Shown: positions 40,890-51,293, counted from the first letter of the stretch. The stretch: 64,000 bases of DNA from Ceratothoa steindachneri (GCA_963969495.1 OZ018322.1:160232848-160296847); one strand, 5' to 3'. The notes: a model not told the origin generated them from the sequence alone. Numbers and translations are program-made.

Positions 40890-43220
40890 ATCGTTCTTGT
40901 GCAAAAATATGCCATTAAGGGAAAACAGATATGGAAATCTTCTGATTATTATATATCATATAATCGTGGAGCATACAGAAGAAGCTGGTCTTGGTAGTGT
41001 AGTGAGTGAGCTTTCACGACATATATTAAATCTCCAATGGATTCGAAATGATGATTATCGTGTAAATATAAGTTTTTAATTTATGGATGTATCCGGTGAT
41101 ACAATACATTTACACATTCCACTCGTTCAACTACGTTAGTCGACACTATTTGGTTATATAATGAGACGATTCGAGACAGCATTACAATCGGCGGACACAA
41201 TCGAGTTTAGTACCTTCAATCTCACAGTTCCTTTTTACGGGATTCCTGCATGGCATGCTGTAATACCATCCAATGTCAGATTTGATCGACACAATATATA
41301 TAGAGGTCATATAAATTCTAAAGGCTGCGCATTTGTTTCTTTCGACCTCGCGAAAAAATGAAGAGGAAAGTTCGCGCAAAAAACTTTTGGCTTCTAACAA
41401 TAATAAAAGAGTCAAGAATTGACAAGGAAATACAATTTCTGGTACAAGAGCTTGTCACTGTAGATAAATTCTCCTTAATAGAATGAGATGATGATTATCG
41501 TGTAAATATAAGTTTTCTCTTTATGGATGTATCCAGTGATACAATACAAATATTTACACATTCCACTCGTTCAACTACGTTAGTTGACACTATTTGGTTA
41601 TATAATGAGACGATTCGAGACAGCATTCCAATCTGCGGACACAATCGAGTTTAGTACCTTTAAACTCACAGTTCGTGTTTACAGGATACCTGCATGGCAT
41701 GCTGTAATAACATTTAATGTCACATTTGATCGACATAATAAATATAGAGGTCATATAAATTCTAAAGGCTGCGCATTTGTTTCTTTTGTCCTCGTGAAAA
41801 AATAAAGAAGAATGTCCGCGCAAAAATCTTTTGGCTTTTAACAATAATAAAAGAGTCTCAAGAAATGACAAGAAAATACAATCTCGGGTACAAGAGCTTG
41901 TCACTGTAGATAAATTCTCCTTAATAGAACGAGAGCAGAGATGTAGGATCCTCATAATGACGGCTACAGGCGATGAACGTAAATTCAAATTACTCCATCG
42001 ACCAACTTATTCTGGAAAAACAGCCCCACTCCTATTCATTGGTCTTAAAGGTGAAACTTACTATCCGATTCGCGACATTAGTGATACATATGTTAAAAAC
42101 CAGAAACTCCCTTTTATTGACGGGATGTGTTGTTCTTCCTATATGTTTCATGACAACGTAACAGTCGAGCTAAAAGATTGTGAAGGGGTATGCAGTCAGT
42201 GGCTTAAGCATTGCGATAGAGAAAGAATTCGAGGGATTTTATTTAATCAGTGTAATCTCTTATTCTACAGCCAATCATTGTTTGATACGCACAAATAGAT
42301 TCATACTTGTGTAAAGATTAGCATGTATCTTAGATATAACCATATAATCCTGCAGGGTGAAAACGTCATTAGACCACACGAGTGTGAGAAGTTGTTCTGC
42401 TCTAAATGTTATACATACTATAAAGCGGATGGAGCAGAGCTTACGTGTTGGATGAAGAGATTGAAGAAGTGGAGGGTTAAGAAATGGAATGCCATATATT
42501 ATGTTTTTTAAACCTATAAAGAAGCGCAATGATTTATAATTTTTTATTATATATTGGTTATGCAAATAATCTGTGAAACATATAACAAATGTAAGAACTG
42601 TGTTCCACAAAGAAAGATTTTTCAAAGAGATGGTTAAAATTCCCCTTGTAAACCATTTATCGAAGAGTAAATACGAATAAGAGGATCGAGAAAAAATGTG
42701 AAACCATATGTGATGGCACATAACAATGCCAAACTCGATGCCCAATTTATCTATGCAAATTGCTCCAACATTTTAATCATAATCTCTTTACTTCGCATCC
42801 AATAAAGCGAAGACGAAGATTTTTAATAATGAGCTTGTTCAGGACATAATCTTTAAGGGCACACTCATATTCATGCCTTTTTAGCTGGAAAAACTGCCCA
42901 AAACAATGGGAATCCCCCAAATGGAAAAATGTTATTTTCCATAAAATTTTCTTCCAGAGAAAACTTTGAATTATACCGGACTGGTTCCTGAAAACAGGTA
43001 TTTTAACTATGAAAAAATAAACAGCGATGAAAAATTACCCTTTGACAGTAATATTTATTCGAATTCCAGAAAGAAGTATACAATATTCCTACAGAATATA
43101 TTAAGTATTGCATTCAAGATGTTTCTATCCTTCGCCTCTGTTTTGAAAAATTTAGGTATTCGTTTATGAGAAGATTTAACATTGATCCTATGCAGTCTCG
43201 CATCACAATCCCTCCCATCT
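40890..43220 (+). pseudogene. Polinton protein-primed DNA polymerase B, N-terminal and exonuclease part only
   Basis: Plus strand, several frames. The N-terminal region includes 'DDYRVNISFLFMDV' and 'DTIEFSTFNLTVPFYGIPAW' (41050-41250; duplicated, see separate entry). It continues as 'DKKIQSRVQELVTVDKFSLI', 'PLLFIGLKGETYYPIRDISD' and a Cys-containing stretch (41870-42290). 'PHECEKLFCSKCYTYYKA' (42378-42431) is the zinc-finger-like part preceding the exonuclease. ExoI is damaged ('NAIYYVF' then a stop, 42490-42510). ExoII reads 'VMAHNNAKLDAQFIYANC' near 42715. 'LEKLPKTMGIPQMEKCYFP' and 'NYTGLVPENRYFNYEKINSD' (42890-43030) lead to 'FEKFRYSFMRRFNIDPMQSR' near 43142-43200. Palm motifs including the catalytic YxDTDS are absent, because unrelated DNA starts at about 43245. 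Confidence 0.8.
41046..41935 (+). repeat. Tandem duplication, about 440-bp unit, within the polymerase N-terminus
   Basis: Copy 1 is 41046-41484 and copy 2 is about 41485-41935. Both run from 'atgatgattatcgtgtaaat' to 'gtagataaattctccttaat', including 'atgagacgattcgagacagc' at 41161 and 41605. They are over 90% alike, with small substitutions and indels. Both encode the same segment of the polymerase N-terminus, so this is a local duplication inside the gene, younger than most of the other damage. Confidence 0.95.
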
Positions 43221-43245
43221 TTATACTGCCTTGGAAACCCTAGCC

Positions 43246-44069
43246 GTTTGAGGACGACCTTTTATAGGGGCAGATACGAGTTTGGTGCTTGGTGCCGAGC
43301 CCGGATTCGGTCCCATGGAAGACTACGGCCTGAGGCTGGGTTACCTCAAGGACCATATCTATATCAGGGCAAGCCTCCAGTCCCCTCCCCAGTATATCAC
43401 AGGTCGAATAGGCAGCTCTGTTACAAGTCGAGTCTGGGGAGGCACAGGCCTTGACCCCGGCTAGGTTCAATATTCTCGCCAGTAGGTCTTTTGAGGGAAG
43501 CGATCGAAAGGGCCTGGATTTCCTCTACCCCCTAAGAGAGTTTGCCCTACAGAGCCGTTTCAATGGGGAGCGGTCGGCTATGGGGTGCCTGCTGGCTTTC
43601 TTGGCATTCTCCTTGGAAAGTAAAGAGGGAACTGCCGCTGGAAAGAGGGAGATGCCCGAAGGCACCTCCAGACAAAGGATTGAGGGAAAGTCCCCTACAC
43701 CGGTAAGTGAAAGAGAGGAGTAAGCCTCCTCTCCGGTTAGAGAAATTTGGAGTGTCCCCTGCAAGAGCAGAGGGGGGAGAAAGAGAATTTATTTCTACTT
43801 CCACAACCTCTCATAACGAACCACATCTCTCATCATTATTTCGGAGATCGCTTTGGCAGACAACGGAATGCAAGGTGGCAGCTAAACCTTACATCACAAG
43901 GATCGGAGGCACGCAAATCCAAATATCTTAGTATTTCTGTTACGATTTTCAATAAAAATAATCATGCAGATCATCCTGTCCAATATTGCAATGTACGCCA
44001 CACTCCCTTCATAACCTAATTGACTTTGTCGTCATGAGAATCCGAGATTCCAAGAGACTTTGAGGACGA
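43246..44069. other. GC-rich insert of unknown origin beside the polymerase
   Basis: Composition shifts sharply: many G-runs and C-runs and few A/T tracts to about 43800. The 11-mer 'tttgaggacga' occurs at 43247-43257 and again at 44059-44069, possibly a target duplication. Overlapping open stretches of up to 90 codons in several frames, such as 43451-43723, show no motif and are expected from the composition. A solo LTR or other retroelement piece is possible. Confidence 0.4.
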
Positions 44070-44108
44070 ACTATCGCGGCATCGCCGAGAGCAAGGTTCA
44101 TATATGTA

Positions 44109-45039
44109 CGAGGGGTGCTCAATAAGTTTTGCAATTCAGATATAAGGAAACGAGATATGAGGAAAAGTGTTTTATTATTTTTCAATATAACTATCCTCGA
44201 TTTCAATGAAATTGCGCCACTTGTCACTGAGGCTTTGAATTCCCGATAATCAGGAATCTCATGACTGCTCTTCAGGCCACTCCTGGACGGCGAGCTGGAC
44301 ATCTTCATCGTGCCCAAACCGGCGTTCACTCAGTGCGAGCCTTGAGCTGGCAGGATAAAAAGTAGTTGCTAGGGGCCAGATCTGGACTGTAGGGAGGATC
44401 GTTGAGCTCCTCAAGTCCGCACTCGCGCAGGGCAGCTTGTGCAACTCTGGCCTTGTGGACTTTGACGACGTTGAAGTCGATCATGGGGCATGAGGTTTCT
44501 AAGGACCAAATGGCAGAGACCCTTGGTCATGGCCAAATTGTCCTGGATTATGTTGATAACACTTCCTATGTGATATTCCAAGTTCTCGCTCGACTTCTTC
44601 GACCTTCACCCGTCGATTTTTGAGGATCCTCCTCTCCACACGGGCCACATTGTCCTCGTTGGTCCCGTCTGACGGGCCTCCTGGACAGGGGTCATCTTAA
44701 AGGGACTCAGAACCATGGCGGAACTCTCTATTCCATCGAGCAATGGTTGCATAAGAAGTGGCGGTGTCGGTGTAAACTGCAACCATGCGTTCTTCGATCT
44801 CTTTTGCATTCTTGCCTTCCTTGGTCAATAATTTGATCACTGCACGGTGCTCAACCTTCTACATTGTTGAAAAATGTGACTGACGATCTGCGATCAGCTA
44901 CTGCTTCTTAAATAGACGAGGCAGGAGCGTGCGGCTGCAGGTCATTACTTGTCATAACTGTCCTAACACCCCCACTCACAGCCATCCCCCTTTCTCTGTT
45001 TTGACCTACCGATTCGCAAAAGTTATTGACTGCCCATCG
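44109..45039 (-). mobile_element. Mariner-family transposon with both terminal inverted repeats
   Basis: The left end 'cgaggggtgctcaataag' plus 'ttttgcaattc' matches the reverse complement of the right end 'cgatgggcagtcaataac' plus 'ttttgcgaatc'. Both are flanked by TA. At about 931 bp it is short for an intact mariner (about 1.3 kb), so it carries internal deletions. The transposase is on the minus strand. Confidence 0.9.
44250..44864 (-). pseudogene. Mariner transposase, broken
   Basis: It starts at an ATG at 44864-44862, but codon 2 is TAG. Next comes 'KVEHRAVIKLLTKEGKNAKE', then 'RMVAVYTDTATSYATIARWN' and 'REFRHGSESLKMTP', the paired helix-turn-helix of mariner transposases. It continues with 'MWPVWRGGSSKIDG' into damaged frames. 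Near 44400-44290 'LRSSTILPTVQIWPLATTFY' overlaps, in the neighbouring frame, the HPPYSPDLAPxDFFLF segment that holds the last catalytic acid. 'ERRFGHDEDVQLAVQEW' follows. The first two catalytic Asp regions are deleted. Confidence 0.8.
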
Positions 45040-46221
45040 TATCTCTTAAAAACAATTCCGAATATAATTGACATCCCTTAAAGCCGGTTCACATAACACC
45101 CTAGCTTTTAGGGGCTGAATTTTATTTTAGATGGTTAAATGAAATTACAATGTAATATTGAATGTCTATATTTTACCACTATGCAAATTTAACGCCAAAA
45201 CATAAAACGATTTTAAAACTAGTCAAAAATAATAGAATATACAATATATACAACTTTACTTTCTGGTTCGACACAAAAAATGCATTTATCTATCAATAGG
45301 AAAGGGTAAGAACTTGTAACTCTCCCCTAATGCAAAGTTGAAAGGGTGTATTCCATCGGATTTGGATAACATTGCCCTTCTCCAAGCAATAACTATTCTT
45401 CCCGGAGAAGGCAAATTATTTCAGTATTCGAACAAAAAATTAGGAAGGAAACGACCAGAGCAATAGTTGAATAGGAAGAGCTCGAGAGTTTAGTATGAAG
45501 AAAGAAGGATTCCGTCAGGTCACACTCTAGACATCTATGCATAATTTTTGACAATAAGGTGAAATTGATCTTTCTACATCTACCTTATTCCGAAGTTCCT
45601 CCGCTCCATGATTGAAATACTCAAATCCAGACTGAGGATCTTTTAGGTATCGATCAATTGTCATACCCAATTTTTACTCGTTCTTAGCAGAAATGAAATT
45701 ATATAGTTTTCCAGAAAACTTTCTTCATTAGTCTCCTACTTCACTGCACTAATGCTCATCGTCTTCCGCATTGATGCCAATCTCACATTTAAAGGCTTAG
45801 CAATAATATGTACTTATAATCTTTACGTCTGATAGACATAGGAAGCGAGTGCTCAACTTAAAATGAGTTTCCATCCTATTAGACATTATTAAGTTGAAGG
45901 GAAACCCCGTATAATGAAGAATTAAATGATGGCGCCCTATGTTAAAAAGTTAATTCTTACGTAGTGGCAACGAAAAATTAAATTAAAGGCTTAACCCAAC
46001 CGCATGTGAAGAATTGCGATGGACATCCAAAGCGAAAAATATTATGTAGGTTCAGGCGTGAAAGGAACCCTAGTATCTTAGAATTACAGGGCGCATTTAC
46101 GCACTTTTTAATTACTTGGTCAAGCAGTGCTATCTACCAACAAATAGTTTATAGAGGTTATCCTAATATCTATAGGCTGAACCCGATAAAGAGCCTAAAT
46201 AAAAATCTTACTAACTTGAAA
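45040..46221. other. No recognisable gene
   Basis: AT-rich and full of stops in all frames. No repeat or motif is recognised. Confidence 0.4.
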
Positions 46222-47260
46222 TTAAGGTAATGTCCCAAAGTTTTGAGACTACTATATTTTCTCAGATGGAAAAATTAAAAGAACTAATAAAATATTGCAC
46301 TTTGTTTAATTATATTTGTATCATAATTTGAAGGTAATATGTAAACTAATTTTAGTACAAACCAATTTTATTAATAAATACACTCAATTGGCACAGGCAG
46401 TATTTACAATGATTTGCCTTGTTTATCAAGGCTGCCTCAAATCAGTTTTGCATGTCGGAGACCAAATTTGTGATGATATCTTAATTGATAATACTACCTA
46501 CCTTTGCAATAAAACTAGCACCTGTTTACAATTAAATGGTTTATTTTTTTCAACCATTAGTTTGATTATCGCCCTCAAATTTTCTTTTGGGTTCAAATCT
46601 GGCGAACTCCCAGGACAAGGTTCCAAAAGTTGGTAGTTATTTATAGCCCAGAACGTTGTAAATTCTTTGCTTTGTAACAAGATGAGCCATCATGCTGAAG
46701 AATACAGTTATTATCTCAAAATTAGTCGGAACATTTGGGAAAAGTTGCTGATGTAGCACGTTTTGATATTAATTTTAATTTATTAAAATTTTCACGGGGC
46801 AAAATTTAGGAGGGCTCCAGTTCTGTTAGATGAGAAGCATCCCAAGATATGTAGACTGTCCTAATGCTTCAACGGGGGCAGGACACAGGACTTTTTAAAC
46901 CACTCCCCTTTTCGTCTTCTTACAAGGGATCTTCCAGGAGCACCAAACAAGTGAATGGTGGGCTTCATCAGAGAATATCAGTTTGCCCCGATCTTTATCA
47001 GTCCATTATTTATATTTCCTACAAAAGTAATGTTCTTTTGGCTGAGATGAAGCTTGTTTATGCCCTTCTTGCCTTGACACATTTTTCGAAAAATTTCCGA
47101 ATCACTAAGTGCGCTAAGGCGTTCACACCTGTTTATTTTCAATCATGAGCAAGCTTGAAACTTTGAACTATCACCTTAATCAATCAAAGATAATGTGGAA
47201 CACTTCCCCACTTTGTTCGAAATGCAAAGCACACAAAATTTTTCTAAAACAATGTCAACC
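46222..47260 (-). pseudogene. Tc1-like transposase and element end, broken
   Basis: Minus-strand pieces in order. 'IFSDEAHHSLVW' near 46975-46940 holds the first catalytic Asp in the F-S-D-E context. 'QHDGSSCYKAKN' after a frame change near 46690-46660 holds the second (usually F-Q-Q-D-N-A-P-x-H). 'PGSSPDLNPKENLRAIIK' at 46620-46567 holds the catalytic Glu in the SPDLNPIENLW motif. 'NVLHQQLFPNVP' near 46745 fits the usual Y-x-x-x-L-x-x-x-L-x-P segment. The left end 'gtcccaaagttttgagacta' (about 46232-46251) resembles the terminal repeats of Tc1 relatives. The right terminal repeat was not identified. Stops and frameshifts are numerous. Confidence 0.75.
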
Positions 47261-48199
47261 CGAATTTTAATGTGTACCACAATCCTTATACATACACAGT
47301 AAAACCTTGAATAGCACTACTTTTATAGTAGATTTAATAATTTTATTTTACTTAATATAACCACTTTTCTTATCACACCGTTTACACCTGTTAAGCGTAA
47401 GGAAGTGTTTCCACTCCCTAGACCCAGCACTAAATGGTCTGCATTATTTTGGCGAAAGCTCCTATTTTCTCACGTTCCCTGGATGATTAAATAATCTATT
47501 ACCACTTACTCCTACTTCACTACGTCATTCTTTACCTAAATGGTCTCTAACATAATTTTGACAGCATAAAATGGCCAGTTTGCGTACGTTGATAACACAG
47601 ATCTTCTAGCTACCTCCCCAATTGAGATAAGGCTCTTTTCTTTCCACCGGCACAATAACTAATCTTAAATATTAAATTTATTTAACTTACAATCATCTCT
47701 TAACAATATTCATATTCCCACACATTTTTCTTTTACATTAAACTTATCTAAATCGCAAGAATTCGATTCCTAAAAAGATTTATTAGGGTCCATCTCGGTT
47801 GCTTTTTAATAAACTCGTGAGAGTGCATCCTATACTTACCATAGATTTTATCATTAATCTCCGGATATTCAAAACCCTATGGGTGTATGTAGCTTCTGTA
47901 TTCCTCGCTCTTTCAGGTTCAAGTTCAGGTTCACCTACATGTTAACAATCCCGTTTTTTCTTCATAACTCCTCAAACCTATTTCTTAATATTAAATTAAT
48001 ATTGTCGAACCCTACCACTATCTAATCCTTGAAACTCCTTGATCCCCTAAGCACCAAAACCTAGCAACGCCTATAAAGCGAATGTTTTTTATATATATTT
48101 TACTGATATTTTATAATTGGTCACATTTAAAATAATGTCTTTTTGGCCCTTTTAAGTTTTCTTCATATGTATTAAATTTGTAAACTTATTCTAGCCTAA
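47261..48199. other. No recognisable gene
   Basis: AT-rich, moderately C-rich from 47390 to 48060, without coding motifs in either strand. Confidence 0.4.
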
Positions 48200-48267
48200 A
48201 GATGTGAGAAGAGCTCCTTCCGAAGGCTTTGAGGAAGACTCGTTTGCCAAAAAATACCCTTTTAACC

Positions 48268-48344
<77 letters not shown>
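48200..48344. repeat. Fragment of the 247-bp repeat family joined to (TA)n
   Basis: 48200-48268 repeats 'gagaagagctccttccgaag' and 'gtttgccaaaaaata' as in 6810-6870, and passes at 'ttttaaccg' into a (TA)n array at 48269-48344 with one TACA interruption. The other side of the array is the Penelope coding remnant. This is the same arrangement, repeat then (TA)n then retroelement coding DNA, as at 7226-7480. Confidence 0.9.
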
Positions 48345-48349
48345 GGTAA

Positions 48350-48690
48350 AAAATACATGGATGCTAAATAACTGGAAGATACAAATGATTCATTATAGGT
48401 ATATTTAGTTATAATTAATGCCTGCTTAAGTTGGGTTAAGAAACGATAAACTTTATCTTTGAATCGTAGAAGAATAGTTTTTGTTAAAACATTAATAAGT
48501 TCAAATTTCATTCTGTCATTCAATATACTATGGGCTTTTTTACATAGTCCTCCTTATCTAGGATCACTGCACCCTTCCCCTTATCAGGATTAGTAACTAC
48601 GAGTATTATATCCTTTTTGTCGGCAAGTTTCGGTAATACTTTTCTGTCTTAATTATGAAATTTGAAGTTTTAGACGAATGTACTTAAGAA
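48350..48690 (-). pseudogene. Penelope-like element, N-terminal part of the protein
   Basis: Minus strand: 'VLPKLADKKDIILVVTNPDK' then 'GKGAVILDKEDYVKK' (about 48655-48538). This is the conserved N-terminal D-K-G-x-G-V-V-I-L-D-K-x-D-Y motif upstream of RT in Penelope-like elements. After a frame change, 'ILNDRMKFE' and 'RFLTQLKQALIITKYTY' follow, and 'SSSYLASMYFLP' stands where the P-x-L-Y-G-L-P-K-x-H-K motif is expected. Coding sequence ends exactly where (TA)n begins. The RT core is missing here. Confidence 0.8.
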
Positions 48691-48699
48691 TAAAATTTG

Positions 48700-49229
48700 C
48701 TGGAGAGAGAAGATAACTCAGAACAAAAATTAGTAAAGTTTCCTTTTATAGGAAACTTTAAAAACTTTAAAAATACAGCATGAATTTAGGTTTAGCTATT
48801 TTCTAAAAAGGGAGTTTAAATTCTAGTCCCAAAGTAAGTAGAAATTTTTCACAAAAGCTTAAAGCAGTACGTGATAAGTTGATAACCACTTTTTGCGGAT
48901 CCATAAGGTTGAGAAGGACATTCCCAATTTTGACAACTTTGTGGTGCGTCTATTATACCTACATTTTGGTGAGTTATTTTGGTTTTATGAAAAAAATACC
49001 TTATGAGGAGAATGTCTAAGAGAGAAAGATGCCTCTTCAAATTGGCAAATCCTTCGGATATATTATGTTAATGAAGAGTAAACCTTTTTGATTTATAAGT
49101 TATTTCTAGGTTAATAAGTGGATCCCAGGAATCTTTATAGAAATACGAGTTATACAGAGATTTGCGATGTAGCTTAAAATAAAGAAATTTAGGATATGTT
49201 TTTGAATTAATACAAATTTCAAGGAAGAC
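48700..49229. other. Between the two Penelope segments, unassigned
   Basis: Shows a small inverted repeat 'tttccttttataggaaactt' near 48740. Possible UTR of the Penelope element. No domain seen. Confidence 0.3.
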
Positions 49230-49400
49230 GATATATATGAGAAGAAACTCACAACTTGCACGTGAGTCAAAATTAAAATAAATACCACCGACAAGGAAAA
49301 TGAAAAAACGATGCCGAGCGCTTTCGTCTTTATTCTAAAGTCCTCTTCATGGAATAACGTAGGTCAGGACAGACAATGTCTTAAATAGTAAGGAGTGGGA
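49230..49400 (-). ncRNA. Hammerhead-like motif in the Penelope element tail (candidate)
   Basis: On the minus strand from about 49355: 'catgaagagg', then 'actttagaataaag' (a 5-bp stem with GAA loop), then 'acgaaagcgctcggcatcg'. The order U-G-A-A-G-A, stem, G-A-A-A matches the hammerhead core CUGANGA-stemII-GAAA, except that the first core C is A. Hammerhead motifs are known in terminal repeats of Penelope-like elements. The motif lies just downstream of the GIY-YIG coding end, as expected. The altered core base suggests it may be inactive. Confidence 0.45.
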
Positions 49401-49496
49401 GGTTAAAACGTCTACCTACATCAAAACCCTAACTAAGGGGTACAAATTCTTCAAACACTTTAATTTGTGATTTAATATAATTAGATATGATATGAT

Positions 49497-50334
49497 CTAA
49501 GCTAAACAATCCAGGGCTAATATTAAAATTTGGGAAAGTATTAATAGAGATACATTCCAAAATATTTCTTGAAATATAGTTTGTACATTTATTAATAGGT
49601 TTAGCACTATTCCAATTAATAGTATGATCTTGACTATAGATATGTAAAAATAATGCAGATTGTTGACACAAATTATGAACATTAGTTTGATGCTGTTTAA
49701 CTTCACATTTGATCCTTTACCTGTGTGTCCATAATAGCATTTTTCACAATTATTGCAACCAATAGAATATACAATGCCTGGTTTAGGTGGTAATTTTTTT
49801 ACGAGAAGGCGATGGATAGTGTTTTCATATTTAAAAATTCCATTTATGTTCAAAGGTTTTATTAAATGAGGTAATTTAATAAAACTTTGGTTAAAAGATA
49901 AAACTAATACGTTTTTGGCATGAAATTTAGGGATATTACCATTAGGTTGATAAAATGAACGCTTAGCAGAATTCTAACAATTTTTAAGTACGCAGAAAGG
50001 GTAACATAAATTTATATAACCTATCAACCTCTTTTTCCAAATATTCGGGTGAAACAATTCTAAGGGCACGGAGAAACATGGAAGAGAAAACACTTTTTTT
50101 GATACCAATCTGGTGATCGGAATAGAAATGGATGTATGAGTCAATGGTTGCAGGTTTTCTATAAATTTCATATTTGAAACCTTGGTCTGTTCGGTGGATC
50201 AAAATATCTAAGAAAGGGAGGGTGTTATCTTTTTTATTTTCCAAAGTAAATTTAATTGAGGGGACTAATGTGTTGATTTTTTTCAAGAAAAGTATTGATA
50301 TTAAGATCATTAGGCCACAAACAAAGAATGCCAT
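49497..50334 (-). pseudogene. Penelope-like element, RT thumb and GIY-YIG endonuclease
   Basis: Minus strand. 50334-49984 reads 'INTLVPSIKFTLENKKDNTL', 'PFLDILIHRTDQGFKYEIYR', 'KPATIDSYIHFYSDHQIGIK' and 'FLRALRIVSPEYLEKEVDRL'. This is the conserved region after the catalytic palm of Penelope RTs (F-T-x-E-x-E-x-x-x-x-L-P-F-L-D...Y-R-K-x-T...Y-x-x-x-x-S-x-H-P). 49853-49497 contains 'KPGIVYSIGCNNCEKCYYGH' then 'TGKG', the GIY-YIG endonuclease core with a Cys pair. These elements prime reverse transcription at nicks made by this nuclease. The palm (YxDD) lies upstream and is lost, and a frameshift separates the two pieces. The N-terminal part at 48350-48690 lies downstream in the same orientation, so two partial copies are in tandem. 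Confidence 0.85.
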
Positions 50335-50639
50335 AAACTGCTGGATTTAGAATTCTCTATTCTAAAACTTTCTTTTAAAATAATTGATACCCAGACTCAT
50401 TAATGGAAAAACATTGAAAAATTTCTCAATGCTCTCTATCTAAAAAGTCAAACAGAATATACAGTAGATAAATTATCCATTTTCTTTAGTCCCCCGTACT
50501 TTGGTAAAGAATAAAACGAGTTTGTAAATAAAATTAAGAAGTCTAAATAAATTTTAGCCATATCTCGACCCTCAAAATGGGCACAATATTGGATCCTATT
50601 TAAGCTCTAATGACTGAATTCCATTCGTTGGATGCTCCT

Positions 50640-51110
50640 GTCTAATATATAAATATAGTTGTGAATGTTGCGATTTATCTATATTGGTTCGACCATTAGG
50701 TCAATACATTGTCGCAGCAAGCAGACCCTTCGCCCATATGAGATCACATCAAAGTATGCAATTCTGAAATTAATATGGATAACTTTAAAATACTTAGTAA
50801 TAGCCCCATCACAACGAACTGCGGATAATAGAATGACTTTACATCTTAAAACTTAAACTTAATTTAAATATAAATGAAACCTCATCCAGTCTTTATAATG
50901 TATCAAGAATTATTGAAATTTTTATTCTTGTATTAAGCAGCTTATCCTAAATTGCAATATTCAATTTTAATATTTTAGGAAAATTAGATATTTTGACCCT
51001 TTACTATCTTAGTTTCTTAGTGCCGATGATGAGGCTAGGAACTCGAAAAGTTCAAACCCAGACAAATAAAGATTCTTTTATCAATGTCATACTTGGTTTG
51101 TACCCTTCTA
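50640..51110 (+). pseudogene. Second Penelope-like element, GIY-YIG end and tail, plus strand
   Basis: 'YIGSTIRSIHCRSKQTLRPY' (50683-50742) is the Y-I-G-S-T-x-R segment of a GIY-YIG domain, and 'CEC'-type Cys codons lie just before. Coding decays to a stop near 50856. The tail at about 51020 reads 'gtgccgatgatgaggctagg', then 'aactcgaaaagttc', then an AATAAA-containing 'acaaataaagattc'. It has GAUGAG...CGAAA in hammerhead order. The orientation is opposite to the element at 49497-50334, so the two Penelope copies are arranged tail-out around about 50.3-50.6 kb. Confidence 0.65.
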
Positions 51111-51161
51111 TTGAAACTCCGATTTGGAAAAAGCTCAACAGTTCACCTTATATATATATAT

Positions 51162-51293
51162 AGCACTCAAGGAGACCTTCTAATGCACATAAAAAGATAG
51201 ATTTCAAAAGACCCCCTATATTCTAGTGTAGTTTACCGTCGTAGAAAACTGAATGTATCTCTTTAGGTGCATTAGAAGGACTCGTTGAGTGCT
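51162..51293. repeat. Hairpin-forming inverted repeat
   Basis: Arm 1 (51162-51189, 'agcactcaaggagaccttct' then 'aatgcaca') pairs with arm 2 (51267-51293, 'gtgcattagaaggactcgtt' then 'gagtgct'), with about two mismatches and a 77-bp loop. A short TA run precedes it. It lies beside the Penelope tail and a (TA)n array, so it is probably another element end. Confidence 0.85.

Larger units (their letters stand above)
32540..43245. mobile_element. Polinton/Maverick DNA transposon, degenerate, about 10.7 kb
   Basis: Polintons are self-synthesising, virus-like transposons with a protein-primed polymerase, a retroviral-type integrase, an FtsK/A32-type packaging ATPase and jelly-roll capsid proteins. 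All of these are recognisable here. On the minus strand from right to left are the ATPase, a small basic protein, unassigned ORFs, integrase, penton, a small hydrophobic protein and the major capsid protein. The polymerase is on the plus strand. Most genes have stops or frameshifts, the polymerase lacks its palm domain, and the integrase is split. No adenain-like protease (G-x-H-W, D-S-x-G, Q-x-x-x-x-x-C-G pattern) was found. Terminal repeats were not located, so the limits are the outermost recognised genes. Confidence 0.8.

Noticed and set aside
43182..43764. Several overlapping 60-90 codon frames as genes
   Set aside because: Many frames are open at once on both strands, which reflects the low stop frequency of GC-rich sequence. 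No motif in any of them.
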